Virus record (IMG/VR): IMGVR_UViG_3300034101_002296
Span: 18,808 to 82,807 of that record
From: a virus
Length of the DNA stretch: 64,000 bases
Strand: one strand, 5' to 3'
Under the pieces are notes generated by a model. That model did not search any database. It was not told where the DNA came from and saw nothing but the letters and a program-made list of their open reading frames with translations. Shown here piece by piece: positions 1-8,229 of the stretch (its first letter is position 1; each line of letters opens with the position of its first letter). Position numbers and translations under genes: made by a program.

Positions 1-2
1 AT

Positions 3-137
3 GACAATATAATTAGACCAAATCCAGATCCTAAAAAGTGTCCATGCAAAGGAACTGGAAGAATAATACACGGTGATGGACATACAACAGAATGTCCATT
101 TCATGGCGCGGGGTTAATAATCAAACAACATCAATAG
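3..137 (+). CDS. C-terminal end of a cysteine-rich zinc-binding protein (partial)
   Basis: The reading frame is open from the left edge to a TAG, giving 44 visible residues; the start lies outside the window. It contains CPCKGTG followed 15 residues after the second cysteine by CPFH, a Cys/His set that resembles half of a DnaJ-type CxCxGxG zinc finger. Such short zinc-finger proteins are common in phages and have no settled role. It is followed after 9 bases by a small membrane protein gene with the same orientation. Metal binding is inferred from the cysteine spacing only. Confidence 0.5.
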   Translation, partial: DNIIRPNPDPKKCPCKGTGRIIHGDGHTTECPFHGAGLIIKQHQ

Positions 138-146
138 GAGCGAAAA

Positions 147-323
147 ATGAATAAAGTCAAATCTTTACTCACTTCAAGACGTTTTTGGGTTGCAGCAATT
201 GGTTTAGCAACAGTAGTTTCATCTGAATTATTTGGTGTTCAACTTGATCATGAGCAACTTTTAGCGGTTACCAGTATTGTTGTAGCATGGGTAGTTGGAG
301 ATACTATTAGAGAGACAAAATGA
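147..323 (+). CDS. Small membrane protein, holin-like
   Basis: 58 residues. A GGAGCG element lies shortly before the ATG at 147. The N-terminus is basic (KSLLTSRRFW), followed by a hydrophobic stretch of about residues 13-25, a short acidic linker (QLDHEQ) and a second hydrophobic stretch of about residues 38-51, ending in a charged tail. This two-segment hairpin resembles small phage holin-like proteins, often annotated only as phage membrane proteins. No lysin gene is next to it, so a lysis role is not shown. Its stop overlaps the next ATG (ATGA). Confidence 0.6.
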   Translation: MNKVKSLLTSRRFWVAAIGLATVVSSELFGVQLDHEQLLAVTSIVVAWVVGDTIRETK

Positions 324-637
324 TGAAAGATATTTTAGGTTTATTAACTCCTACTCAATGGATTGTCTTGGGGTGTGGTGTATTGATGCTAATACTTGGT
401 TCTAAAGATTATGTAGTATCAAATGTAAAAAGTTTGTTTGATAATAAACAGGAAGTAACACCCAAACCAACTACTAATACAGATTTAACATCTATAGTAG
501 CAAAGTGGGAAATATTATCAAATGCCTGTAAACAAGCTAATTTACTTGATGCTTACAATAAATTACAAGAAGTATTTCCAATGTTGGTATCTGTATATAC
601 ACTAGAAAAAAATAGGAAAACTATTGATGAAAAGTAA
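320..637 (+). CDS. Single-pass membrane protein, unknown function
   Basis: 105 residues, starting at an ATGATG that overlaps the previous stop; the second ATG at 323 is an equally possible start. Residues about 12-32 (PTQWIVLGCGVLMLILG) form one hydrophobic segment. A Lys/Pro/Thr-rich linker and a helical C-terminal domain containing LLDAYNKLQEVF follow. I do not recognise the family. It sits in a run of three small membrane proteins, so an envelope-associated role is the only contextual hint. Confidence 0.6.
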   Translation: MMKDILGLLTPTQWIVLGCGVLMLILGSKDYVVSNVKSLFDNKQEVTPKPTTNTDLTSIVAKWEILSNACKQANLLDAYNKLQEVFPMLVSVYTLEKNRKTIDEK

Positions 638-1067
638 TTATTTGCTTATTGCTGGATTAGCTCTGGTGGTTTTTGTATTTCTAAGCAAAATATCTGGAGT
701 AGAAAAGGATGTCACTCCAAGCCTTGGTATACAAAAACCAACAGATGCTATAGCACAACAAGTGTCTAAGATCACTAATATAGTCACAAATGATACTGAT
801 AGATTAAACCTAGCAGTGTTTAATAAAGTATTTGCTGATAGAATTATATCATATGATATAGATACGCAAAAATTAAATCATTTATACACACTGGCTGGTA
901 AATATTTTTTTGGGGATTCGCTCAAAGATAAATATGCAGATCTTGACATTTTCTTAATCAATAGTATAATAGACACGGTTGGAGATAAAAATCATATACT
1001 ATCTGATAATGAAAAGTTACTACTACAAGAAAAATTCTATGGAATTGCTTGGTACTTGAATAATTGA
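627..1067 (+). CDS. Membrane-anchored protein, unknown function
   Basis: 146 residues from the ATG at 627; a TTG codon immediately before it could add one residue. The first 20 residues (KSNYLLIAGLALVVFVFLS) form an N-terminal membrane anchor or uncleaved signal. The remaining ~120 residues are soluble and helical, with no motif I recognise. The start overlaps the end of the preceding gene by 11 bases, so the two are probably translationally coupled. Confidence 0.6.
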   Translation: MKSNYLLIAGLALVVFVFLSKISGVEKDVTPSLGIQKPTDAIAQQVSKITNIVTNDTDRLNLAVFNKVFADRIISYDIDTQKLNHLYTLAGKYFFGDSLKDKYADLDIFLINSIIDTVGDKNHILSDNEKLLLQEKFYGIAWYLNN

Positions 1068-1077
1068 AAGGAAAATA

Positions 1078-1305
1078 ATGGATATTTTAGGAGCGGCTGA
1101 AAGCAGATTACAATCTATTATAGACGAAAATTCTTTTATTATCAATGTCTTAGTTAAAGATCAATCTAAGAATAATTCTTTAAATGAATTATTGAATGCT
1201 ATTAGACAGTATCAAAGTGCGGCATCACAATTAGAAATTGTCAAAAATCTAAAATCACAAGTCCAATATACTACAACTAATTCTGATGCAAAAGAACCAA
1301 CATGA
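1078..1305 (+). CDS. Small helical protein, unknown function
   Basis: 75 residues preceded by GAAAGGAAAATA, a plausible ribosome binding site. The sequence is predicted to be mostly helical (EIVKNLKSQVQ) with a Thr/Ser-rich tail and no cysteine or recognisable motif. Its last codons overlap the next ATG. The close packing supports it as a real gene; its function is unknown. Confidence 0.5.
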   Translation: MDILGAAESRLQSIIDENSFIINVLVKDQSKNNSLNELLNAIRQYQSAASQLEIVKNLKSQVQYTTTNSDAKEPT

Positions 1306-1670
1306 AAGTAGCATTGACACTAATTGTCGTGCAACAAAATCCTAATGTACAGTATTCGCACGATGATTTTTTCAAATTCTTGCTCACAGAAGAAGGTCAA
1401 TTTCCTAGTAAATATATCTCTACCAAAGATATAACAGATACCGCGAGGGACTTATTTTCTGAATATGTTAGTGTGTACTTTGATTGGACTTCAATTGAGT
1501 TGATGGACTTTAGAAAAGTAAATACCACAGATTGTGAAGTAGTTTATGCAATAAAATTACCTAATTTGCTTGGTATAGAAAAACGTGGAAAATTTGTTTC
1601 ACACAACAATAAGCCAAATTTCGAAAGTTTTTATGGAAGAATTCTATCAAGAAAATTCAGAATATTCTAA
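1302..1670 (+). CDS. Conserved-looking phage protein, unknown function
   Basis: 122 residues starting with an ATGA overlap of the preceding stop. The N-terminus (MKVALTLIVVQQNPN) looks like a beta strand entering an alpha/beta fold, but no catalytic motif can be named. The last 38 bases overlap the start of the next gene in another frame. Confidence 0.5.
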   Translation: MKVALTLIVVQQNPNVQYSHDDFFKFLLTEEGQFPSKYISTKDITDTARDLFSEYVSVYFDWTSIELMDFRKVNTTDCEVVYAIKLPNLLGIEKRGKFVSHNNKPNFESFYGRILSRKFRIF

Positions 1671-1962
1671 GCTAGATGTGTTAGCACAACTATCTCTATA
1701 CATTGAAAAAGAAACTAATGAATTAATGTTTGTTTGTGATTGGGACAATACACAAGATGGGGTAAAATATATATCACAGATCATATTTGAGTTAAAGTAT
1801 GGAGATATTCTAGAAAGAATATTACAACATTTATACTCCCAATGTGTAGAAAATAATAGGCTTGATGAGTTTAATGAAATCAAGAATAATTTATCACAAT
1901 TACATAAAAACAAAATATCGAGCAATAATAGTATTGTAGTGCGCCCAAGAGATATCAAATAA
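1633..1962 (+). CDS. Small acidic protein, unknown function
   Basis: 109 residues from the ATG at 1633. An upstream GTG at 1585 would add 16 residues but would lie deep inside the previous gene, so the later start is preferred. It is acidic and probably alternates strand and helix (ELMFVCDWDN; QIIFELKYGDILERIL). No family is recognised. Confidence 0.5.
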   Translation: MEEFYQENSEYSKLDVLAQLSLYIEKETNELMFVCDWDNTQDGVKYISQIIFELKYGDILERILQHLYSQCVENNRLDEFNEIKNNLSQLHKNKISSNNSIVVRPRDIK

Positions 1963-1983
1963 TTCATCCAGTGAGGGATAATT

Positions 1984-2607
1984 ATGCACAAAATAAAAAA
2001 AATAGCTTGGGAAAGTTGGAATTCTAAAGTAGAAGAATCTTTATCTGATAATGCCCTTAGTGAGGCAAGCGTAAGCTTGCTAGAAGATTCGGATGACGAG
2101 TATCCATTACTTGCACATGATTTGTTATTTCAGAACAAAATAGTTCATACCCCTATGGGTCCATACCCACAAGATTCTCTATTAAAACCTTCTGATAGAT
2201 GGGATTGCTGGATCGGACATACAAATTTTGATGTAACAGTTAATATTGCAGAAATAATTGAAAAAATAGAAGGAGTTGAAGCCTTAAAAATTATGGGTAG
2301 ATATTCTTTTTTTATAGGGGTTGCTAGACTATTTAATATTAAGCACGTAAGAAAAGATATAGAAAATGCTATCTGTAATTATACAGAAGAAGAAATATTA
2401 TCAGATAATGATCTACGACAAACCGTAGATTTGGTCAAGAAACAGTTGCAATCTGTCGATTACTGGTCTATACTAGTGTCTCCAGACGGTGAAGTAGAAT
2501 ACATAGCTTCTGATAAAATGGATAAAACTTACTTAGACGGACTAAATAAGTTAACGGTTATGAAAAATAAAAAGGGTGGAATTATCTTAAGAGGTACTAA
2601 TGGATAA
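1984..2607 (+). CDS. Protein of unknown function next to the sigma factor
   Basis: 207 residues preceded by GTGAGGGATAATT. The N-terminal ~50 residues are acidic and low-complexity (SLLEDSDDEY). A globular middle part (SDRWDCWIGHTNFDVT) and a helical C-terminal half follow. It overlaps the sigma-like gene by 8 bases, so the two are probably co-translated. Regulation of that factor is possible but rests only on position. Confidence 0.5.
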   Translation: MHKIKKIAWESWNSKVEESLSDNALSEASVSLLEDSDDEYPLLAHDLLFQNKIVHTPMGPYPQDSLLKPSDRWDCWIGHTNFDVTVNIAEIIEKIEGVEALKIMGRYSFFIGVARLFNIKHVRKDIENAICNYTEEEILSDNDLRQTVDLVKKQLQSVDYWSILVSPDGEVEYIASDKMDKTYLDGLNKLTVMKNKKGGIILRGTNG

Positions 2608-3061
2608 AAATATTGAAAACTATTTGAAAGACAGCAACATACGTAATATAATAAATTCTGTGTCCAATAAGTTCATGTATGCATTAGACCATAATGACAT
2701 ATCTTCTATTGCTATGGTAACATTATGGAAATGCATAGAAAAGTATGACCCAACAAAGGGTGCAAAGTTTACATCTTATCTATATCAACAGCTTTTATAT
2801 GCTCTTAAAAATGAACTAAAAAAGAAAAATATAGAATATGCTTCGGACAGCATAGAACAACCAATAAGTTTTTCTATTAAGAATGAAGTATTTGACATAT
2901 TAGAGAGCCTGCCTAGCGGTATGAAAACTCTATTAGAGCAAAGATTTTTTCATAATATGACCATGACTGAAATTGCTGACGAGAATGGCTATAGTAGAGA
3001 AACAGCAAGAAGAAGATTAAAAAAAGCTATTAGGATGTGTAAAAATCTAGTTAAAAGTTAA
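2600..3061 (+). CDS. RNA polymerase sigma-70-family factor
   Basis: 153 residues, a small two-domain sigma factor. Residues about 40-78 resemble sigma region 2 (LWKCIEKYDPTKGAKF, then SYLYQQLLYALKNELKKK). Residues about 100-150 resemble region 4, with a helix-turn-helix (MTMTEIADENGYSRETARRR). The protein probably redirects host RNA polymerase to phage promoters, as known for late sigma factors such as SPO1 gp28 and gp34. It ends the first operon, and an 86-base gap with a new leader follows before the structural-type gene at 3148. The fold assignment is fairly secure; the timing of action is inferred. Confidence 0.75.
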   Translation: MDKNIENYLKDSNIRNIINSVSNKFMYALDHNDISSIAMVTLWKCIEKYDPTKGAKFTSYLYQQLLYALKNELKKKNIEYASDSIEQPISFSIKNEVFDILESLPSGMKTLLEQRFFHNMTMTEIADENGYSRETARRRLKKAIRMCKNLVKS

Positions 3062-3147
3062 TACCATTTTGTGTATATAGCTATGGACATGGATTGTATT
3101 TAGGATAATTAGGATTATGTTATATTCAAATTACATGGAGCATAATT
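3062..3147 (+). promoter_or_regulatory. Leader and probable promoter region of the structural-type gene at 3148
   Basis: An AT-rich 86-base gap between the sigma-like gene and the next gene. It holds TATGTTATATTC about 35 bases before the ATG, which could serve as a -10 element, and ATGGAGCATAATT as a ribosome binding site. No well-spaced -35 is visible, which would be expected if a phage sigma factor with its own consensus is used. This is a guess from position. Confidence 0.3.
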
Positions 3148-3828
3148 ATGCCAGTTCCTACATCTAAAGCTAATTATCTAAAAAATACAACAGGTGGCGC
3201 TTATAGTAGTACCAGACAGGGTGGAACTATCCTTGGCAATACTACAACAAGCACTGAAAGAATTACCAAAGCTCTTGCACTCAAGGATAATGCCACAGAA
3301 TATACAGATGGCACTTTACCAAGAGTGAAAGATAATGGTCTTAGTCACAATCGTAAACCATACTCTAGTGGCACATTTGCCTATAGCGAAGCTGGTAAAT
3401 ATGTAATTGCAGCGAGTAGTGCTACACTATCTGGTGCTGCTAATACTAATATTCTAATTACTGGTAGGGGTGATAATACTAGATCTATTGCTCAATTTGA
3501 GCATGATTTTGGTGCTACTACTACTAGCTTTATTAGAAGTAATAGATTTGCCAGAAGTGGATATCTCAACAATGGTACTAAGCTTCAGTCGCGTAGACTA
3601 TTCCTTAATGCTGCTGGTACAGCATCTGCTAAACCCACTGCTCTTAATACATTTAGTAGTGGTTATATGTGGAGTCCAGTTAATGATAATAAAGCTCGTC
3701 ATATAGATAATGCCGCTAATCCAACCAGAGCAGTTCCCGGTGAACTAGTTATGAAGGTAGACTTCGTAACATTATCTGTGGCTAGTGGTGGCGACTTCTT
3801 CAATTATAAAGCAATAACTGGTATGTGA
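3148..3828 (+). CDS. Probable virion structural protein, Ser/Thr/Gly/Asn-rich
   Basis: 226 residues rich in Ser, Thr, Gly, Asn and Ala, without cysteine and with few hydrophobic core runs. This composition is typical of capsid decoration or tail fibre proteins. It stands alone between its own leader and a strong hairpin, and its codons are less AT-extreme than neighbouring genes (gctcttgcactcaagg), which fits high expression. No family is recognised. It lies far from the other virion genes, which are on the minus strand. Structural role is inferred from composition and context. Confidence 0.45.
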   Translation: MPVPTSKANYLKNTTGGAYSSTRQGGTILGNTTTSTERITKALALKDNATEYTDGTLPRVKDNGLSHNRKPYSSGTFAYSEAGKYVIAASSATLSGAANTNILITGRGDNTRSIAQFEHDFGATTTSFIRSNRFARSGYLNNGTKLQSRRLFLNAAGTASAKPTALNTFSSGYMWSPVNDNKARHIDNAANPTRAVPGELVMKVDFVTLSVASGGDFFNYKAITGM

Positions 3829-3841
3829 TTTATGTTGGTGT

Positions 3842-3872
3842 GACATAGGGGGTATTAAAAGCCCCCTGTGTC
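3842..3872 (+). terminator. Strong hairpin after the structural-type gene
   Basis: An 11-base-pair stem (GACATAGGGGG pairing with CCCCCTGTGTC, one G-T pair) closes a 9-base loop, 14 bases after the stop of the gene at 3148. No U-tract follows, so it is either an imperfect terminator or an mRNA-stabilising or processing hairpin. The next gene has its own strong TAAGGAG ribosome binding site. Confidence 0.6.
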
Positions 3873-3904
3873 TACCAAAATAATATCCTATAAGGAGTGC
3901 TATA

Positions 3905-4237
3905 ATGAACGATGCTTTAAATATTTGGTCACTATTTCACAATATCATAGAAGTACTTGGTATTATATTTATACCATTCATTGCTTGGGTTATGTTAACA
4001 TTGGTTAATCATGGCAAACAAATAATTATTCTTGAAGAAAAAGTCAATGATTCATTAAATAGAAGAATGCTGTCTTTAGAAGATAGGGTTGTTGGAATGG
4101 AAAGCAGACTAGAATCTAAAATAGATGCAATAGAGAAAAATGTAATTGATTGTAAGATATCAATAAATGAAAAGGCATCTTCGTTAAATCATATCATACA
4201 AAAAATTGAAATACTACTCAATAAAGTAACACACTAA
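3905..4237 (+). CDS. Membrane-anchored coiled-coil protein
   Basis: 110 residues with a strong TAAGGAG site 10 bases before the ATG. Residues about 11-34 (FHNIIEVLGIIFIPFIAWVM) form one membrane segment. The rest is a long heptad-like helix (EDRVVGMESRLESKIDAIEK). This architecture resembles XhlA-type haemolysin-associated proteins and some holin or spanin partners, but no lysis gene lies beside it. Function unknown. Confidence 0.6.
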   Translation: MNDALNIWSLFHNIIEVLGIIFIPFIAWVMLTLVNHGKQIIILEEKVNDSLNRRMLSLEDRVVGMESRLESKIDAIEKNVIDCKISINEKASSLNHIIQKIEILLNKVTH

Positions 4238-4240
4238 CAT

Positions 4241-4423
4241 ATGATACAAATCTTAGTTAATTCTATTATCAAAGAGCTTGGAATTAAAAAGAGTTTAGTT
4301 GACAAAATCACTACTTTGGCCGATAATGTAAATATCTATCAAAGGGATGATAAGACAGTAATTGAAATAAATCTCAATAAGATAACTATCACACTAGAAA
4401 AAGATCCATCAGAGAAAGATTAA
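4241..4423 (+). CDS. Small protein, unknown function
   Basis: 60 residues, 3 bases after the preceding gene and 2 bases before the ribonucleotide reductase gene. It has an N-terminal helix followed by beta-like strands (KTVIEINLNKITITLEK). Packing supports expression, but nothing identifies a function. Confidence 0.45.
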   Translation: MIQILVNSIIKELGIKKSLVDKITTLADNVNIYQRDDKTVIEINLNKITITLEKDPSEKD

Positions 4424-4425
4424 AT

Positions 4426-6624
4426 ATGTCACTTAAAGCTCTTATGAATTATACGTTTGTGTCTAAGTACGCTAGATGGTGTCCAGAAAAAAAAAGAAGA
4501 GAAACTTGGAATGAGGCAGTAGACAGAGTAAAGCAAATGATGATTGACAAATATATTGATCAGTCTAATCCGGCCCATAAAGAACTTCAGCAAGAAATTG
4601 AATGGGCTTATGAGATGATGAGGAAGAAGAGGGTGCTTGGTTCACAAAGAGCTTTACAATTTGGCGGAAGTCCTATCTTTAAACACAACGCTAGAATATA
4701 TAATTGCATTGCCTCATACGTAGATCGCGTTAGATTCTTCCAAGAGTGCATGTATCTATTACTATGTGGATGTGGTACAGGATTCTCAGTACAAAAACAC
4801 CATATTAATAAACTTCCTAATTTAGTAAAAACTAAATCTGGAAATAAAAAGTTTACTATATCTGATTCAATCGAAGGATGGTCTGATGCTATTGGAATAT
4901 TAGTCTCTAGTTATTTTGAAGATACAGACTTATTTCCAGAATATAATGGTAAAAATATAACATTCGATTTTTCTGAAATTAGACCGGCTGGAGCATTTTT
5001 ACAATCTAGTGGTGGTAAGGCTCCGGGTCCAGAGCCATTACGCAAAGCCTTAAATAATATTAAAAAACTATTAGATAAGAGTATGAAGTCTGGAATAGGA
5101 AAATTACTTCCAATAGAAGCATATGATATAGTTATGTATAGTGCTGACGCTGTAATTAGTGGTGGAGTCAGACGTAGTGCTACTATTTGTGTTTTTAGTC
5201 CAGACGATCAAGATATGGCAAAGGCCAAAACTGGTAATTGGTTTATTGAAAATCCACAACGCGGTAGATCAAATAACTCAGCATTATTATTGAGAAAAGA
5301 AACTACTAAAGAACAATTTAATGAGTTAATGCAATCTGTCAAAGATTTTGGAGAGCCGGGATTTGTATGGTCAGATTCAACTGAGTTAATTGTTAATCCT
5401 TGTGTTGAAATTGGTATGTGGCCCGTAGATATAGAAACTGGACAAACTGGCTGGCAGGCATGTAACCTAAGTACAATCAATTGTGCCAAAGTAAAAACAG
5501 AAAATGATTTTTATGATGCATGTAGGGCCGCATCTATAATTGGAACACTACAAGCAGGATTTAATAAATTTGATTATTTGGGTTCTGTGTCAGAAAGAAT
5601 TATCTCAAGAGAAGCACTACTTGGTGTTTCTATGACCGGAATCATGGAACAATATGATATATGTCTTAATGATACCATACAAAGCGCTGGAGCAAATATT
5701 GTTAGAGATACCAACGCTAAAATAGCTAATATGATAGCAATTAATCAAGCCGCAAGAACTACATGTGTTAAACCAGAAGGTACATCAAGTTGCATTTTAG
5801 GCACATCCAGCGGTATACATCCTCATCATGCTAAAAGATATATTCGTAAGGTCCAAGCAAATAAAATGGAACCAATATATCAATACTTCAAATCAGTTAA
5901 TCCAAGGGCATGTGAAGATAGTGTATGGTCAAATAATGATAGTGATGATGTCATTTCATTTTGCGTAGAAGTTCCAGATGGGTCTAAAATAAAAAATCAA
6001 ATTGACGCCATACAATTATTAGAGCATGTAAAAAATACCCAAAAAAACTGGGTATTAAATGGTACAAACAAGCATTTATGTACACAACCTTGGCTGGTAC
6101 ATAACGTATCAAATACGATAAATATTAAGCCAGAAGAGTGGTCTATTGTTACTGACTACATATATAATAATAGAGAATACTTTTGTGGGATATCATTATT
6201 GCCAATTACTGGAGATAAAGATTATCCACAGGCACCATTTACAACAGTTTATACTCCACACGAACAAGTAAAACATTATGGAGATGCTTCATTGTTTGTG
6301 AGCGGCTTAATAGAAGTGGCATTAGAACTATGGGAAGATAATTTATGGGCCGCTTGTGATTCCTTGCTTGGAATAGGACAAAAAATCAAGGGATCAGAAA
6401 AGAAAGAATTTGCAAATAGATGTAAAAAGTTTGCAGGTAAATATTTTGATGGGGATTTACGAAAATTAACATACTGTATGAAGGACGTATTTAACTGGAA
6501 AGAGTGGGTAGATCTAAATCGTGAATATCAAGATATAGATTTCACCAGCGTCATAGAAGAAACAAACAATACAAAAGCAGAACAGGAATGGGCTTGTTCT
6601 GGCGGAACATGTGAACTAGTATAA
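4426..6624 (+). CDS. nrdJ: Adenosylcobalamin-dependent ribonucleoside-triphosphate reductase (class II)
   Basis: 732 residues, close to the 739 of the monomeric Lactobacillus leichmannii enzyme. It reduces ribonucleoside triphosphates to deoxynucleotides using a thiyl radical generated from coenzyme B12. Visible landmarks are Cys94 (YNCIASYV), the NPCVEI motif with candidate radical Cys326 and Glu328, and the C-terminal CSGGTC pair (Cys724 and Cys729), which matches the CX4C reductant relay of the family. The enzyme is oxygen-independent and needs no small subunit, but does need cobalamin from the host. The adjacent dUTPase and the dNMP kinase at 15897 complete a dNTP supply set. Identification is secure. 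Confidence 0.93.
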   Translation: MSLKALMNYTFVSKYARWCPEKKRRETWNEAVDRVKQMMIDKYIDQSNPAHKELQQEIEWAYEMMRKKRVLGSQRALQFGGSPIFKHNARIYNCIASYVDRVRFFQECMYLLLCGCGTGFSVQKHHINKLPNLVKTKSGNKKFTISDSIEGWSDAIGILVSSYFEDTDLFPEYNGKNITFDFSEIRPAGAFLQSSGGKAPGPEPLRKALNNIKKLLDKSMKSGIGKLLPIEAYDIVMYSADAVISGGVRRSATICVFSPDDQDMAKAKTGNWFIENPQRGRSNNSALLLRKETTKEQFNELMQSVKDFGEPGFVWSDSTELIVNPCVEIGMWPVDIETGQTGWQACNLSTINCAKVKTENDFYDACRAASIIGTLQAGFNKFDYLGSVSERIISREALLGVSMTGIMEQYDICLNDTIQSAGANIVRDTNAKIANMIAINQAARTTCVKPEGTSSCILGTSSGIHPHHAKRYIRKVQANKMEPIYQYFKSVNPRACEDSVWSNNDSDDVISFCVEVPDGSKIKNQIDAIQLLEHVKNTQKNWVLNGTNKHLCTQPWLVHNVSNTINIKPEEWSIVTDYIYNNREYFCGISLLPITGDKDYPQAPFTTVYTPHEQVKHYGDASLFVSGLIEVALELWEDNLWAACDSLLGIGQKIKGSEKKEFANRCKKFAGKYFDGDLRKLTYCMKDVFNWKEWVDLNREYQDIDFTSVIEETNNTKAEQEWACSGGTCELV

Positions 6625-6639
6625 CATTGGAGACATATT

Positions 6640-7128
6640 ATGTCAATTGATTTAACAACCTTGATAGATTGTTCAGCTATAAATATATCAAATACTACCT
6701 ATAATCATAGTATCCATTTTAAGAAGCTAGATAAAAATGCTATAGCTCCATCTAAGGCTAATCATACAGATGCTGGCTATGATTTATATGCCCTAGAGGA
6801 TTGCATAATACCATCACAGAATAGATTGATGATTAAAACTGGAATATCTATGGCAATTCCAGATGGCTATGTTGGTTTAATATGGCCTAGATCTGGATTG
6901 GCTGTTAAGCACGGGCTTGATACTATGGCTGGAGTGGTTGATAGTGGTTATCGTGGCGAAGTGTGTGTTGTGTTACAAAATCATGGATATGAACCATATA
7001 ATGTTAAGGCTGGGGATAGAATAGCACAAATATTATTTCAATCTATTTTATCTGTACAAATGATAGAGACTGAGGAATTAAATAATTCTGACAGAGGACA
7101 GTCTGGTTTTGGCAGTAGCGGAAATTAA
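6640..7128 (+). CDS. dut: dUTP diphosphatase (dUTPase)
   Basis: 162 residues. It hydrolyses dUTP to dUMP and pyrophosphate, keeping uracil out of DNA and supplying dTMP synthesis. All five trimeric dUTPase motifs are present in order: DAGYDLYA (from residue 44), PRSGLAVKHG (from 83), GVVDSGYRGEV with the catalytic Asp, GDRIAQILF, and the C-terminal Gly-rich lid DRGQSGFGSSGN. A short N-terminal extension of about 25 residues precedes the core. It lies 15 bases after the reductase gene, in the same operon. Confidence 0.95.
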   Translation: MSIDLTTLIDCSAINISNTTYNHSIHFKKLDKNAIAPSKANHTDAGYDLYALEDCIIPSQNRLMIKTGISMAIPDGYVGLIWPRSGLAVKHGLDTMAGVVDSGYRGEVCVVLQNHGYEPYNVKAGDRIAQILFQSILSVQMIETEELNNSDRGQSGFGSSGN

Positions 7129-7130
7129 AT

Positions 7131-8228
7131 ATGTCTCAAAATAGAGTTTTCTATGCCTGTCAGGCTGTACTGTATAGAAAACGAAATACTAAATCTGGTG
7201 GAACTTATGCATACTTAGATGGCGCTCAGTCAGTTGGCGTAAGTAGCACTAGCGAATCTTCATCTATAGTAGACATTGGTAGATTTCAAAGAAGGTTTCG
7301 TTTTGAAAATAAGAACCGTACTCATGAAATTAATATTTCTAGAATAATACCAAGGGGTGGACAATTATTCTACTATGATGAAAGTTCTAGTACTAATTAT
7401 AATCAGTGTCATCTACTATCTAATACAAATCTAGGATGTCAAGGATCAGACACATATACTAATAGTAGTGGATTAAAAAATTATGATATTATAATAGTAT
7501 ATGGAGAAGATGATGTATCTTTAATACAAGATAGTGCAACACTGACAAAAGTGTCATATAAAAATTGCCTACTAACAAATATATCATATGATATTGGTGT
7601 TGATCAAATCACAGAAACAATTACACTTATTAGTAATATTGTAAAATATGATGATGGCGATATTGATGCTTTACCCGATTCAGCTCAAGATGGAGATATT
7701 CTAAAAAGACAGCATATTAAAATGTCTTCTACTATCTTGCCAGAAGAAGCCAATCAAATTTTTAAATTGAATAGTCCACTATCTATAGACAATAAAGATG
7801 TATTTGGTTTACAGTCAATACAAATTGAAGCTACAATAGATTATACAGAACTAAATGATATTGGTATTTGGAGAGGGGCAAATGATGAAACAGATGTCAA
7901 TCTCTGGAAGTTTGTGAACTTACCAATCAGTATAACCTGTTCATTGGTAGGTGTTATTAGAAGTATATACCTATATCAAGATATATTGCGCTTAGATAAA
8001 ACATTCGAAGAAAACAAACAAATAAAAATTGTAGCTGATGCTTTAGGCAGTCAATATTTTGTGTGGGATTTAGGGACGAAAAACTACCTAGATAATATCT
8101 CTACTTCTGGTGGAGATACCGGTGGAGGTAATGTGGAACTAACACTGTCATATAAAAATGATTATAGTGATTTAGTACAATACAAAGGTGCTACTATTCG
8201 TTCAATCTCAAACACTGGGCCATATTAA
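7131..8228 (+). CDS. Putative virion structural protein, beta-rich
   Basis: 365 residues, 2 bases after dut. Composition is Ser/Thr/Asn/Asp-rich with alternating beta-type segments and a Gly-rich linker near the C-terminus (STSGGDTGGGNVELTL). The start, with a Gly-rich YAYLDGAQSVGVSS segment, is reminiscent of tail tube or minor tail proteins, but I cannot name a family. Its place between nucleotide-metabolism genes and PhoH is unusual for a structural protein. A non-structural role cannot be excluded. Confidence 0.35.
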   Translation: MSQNRVFYACQAVLYRKRNTKSGGTYAYLDGAQSVGVSSTSESSSIVDIGRFQRRFRFENKNRTHEINISRIIPRGGQLFYYDESSSTNYNQCHLLSNTNLGCQGSDTYTNSSGLKNYDIIIVYGEDDVSLIQDSATLTKVSYKNCLLTNISYDIGVDQITETITLISNIVKYDDGDIDALPDSAQDGDILKRQHIKMSSTILPEEANQIFKLNSPLSIDNKDVFGLQSIQIEATIDYTELNDIGIWRGANDETDVNLWKFVNLPISITCSLVGVIRSIYLYQDILRLDKTFEENKQIKIVADALGSQYFVWDLGTKNYLDNISTSGGDTGGGNVELTLSYKNDYSDLVQYKGATIRSISNTGPY

Positions 8229-8229
8229 A

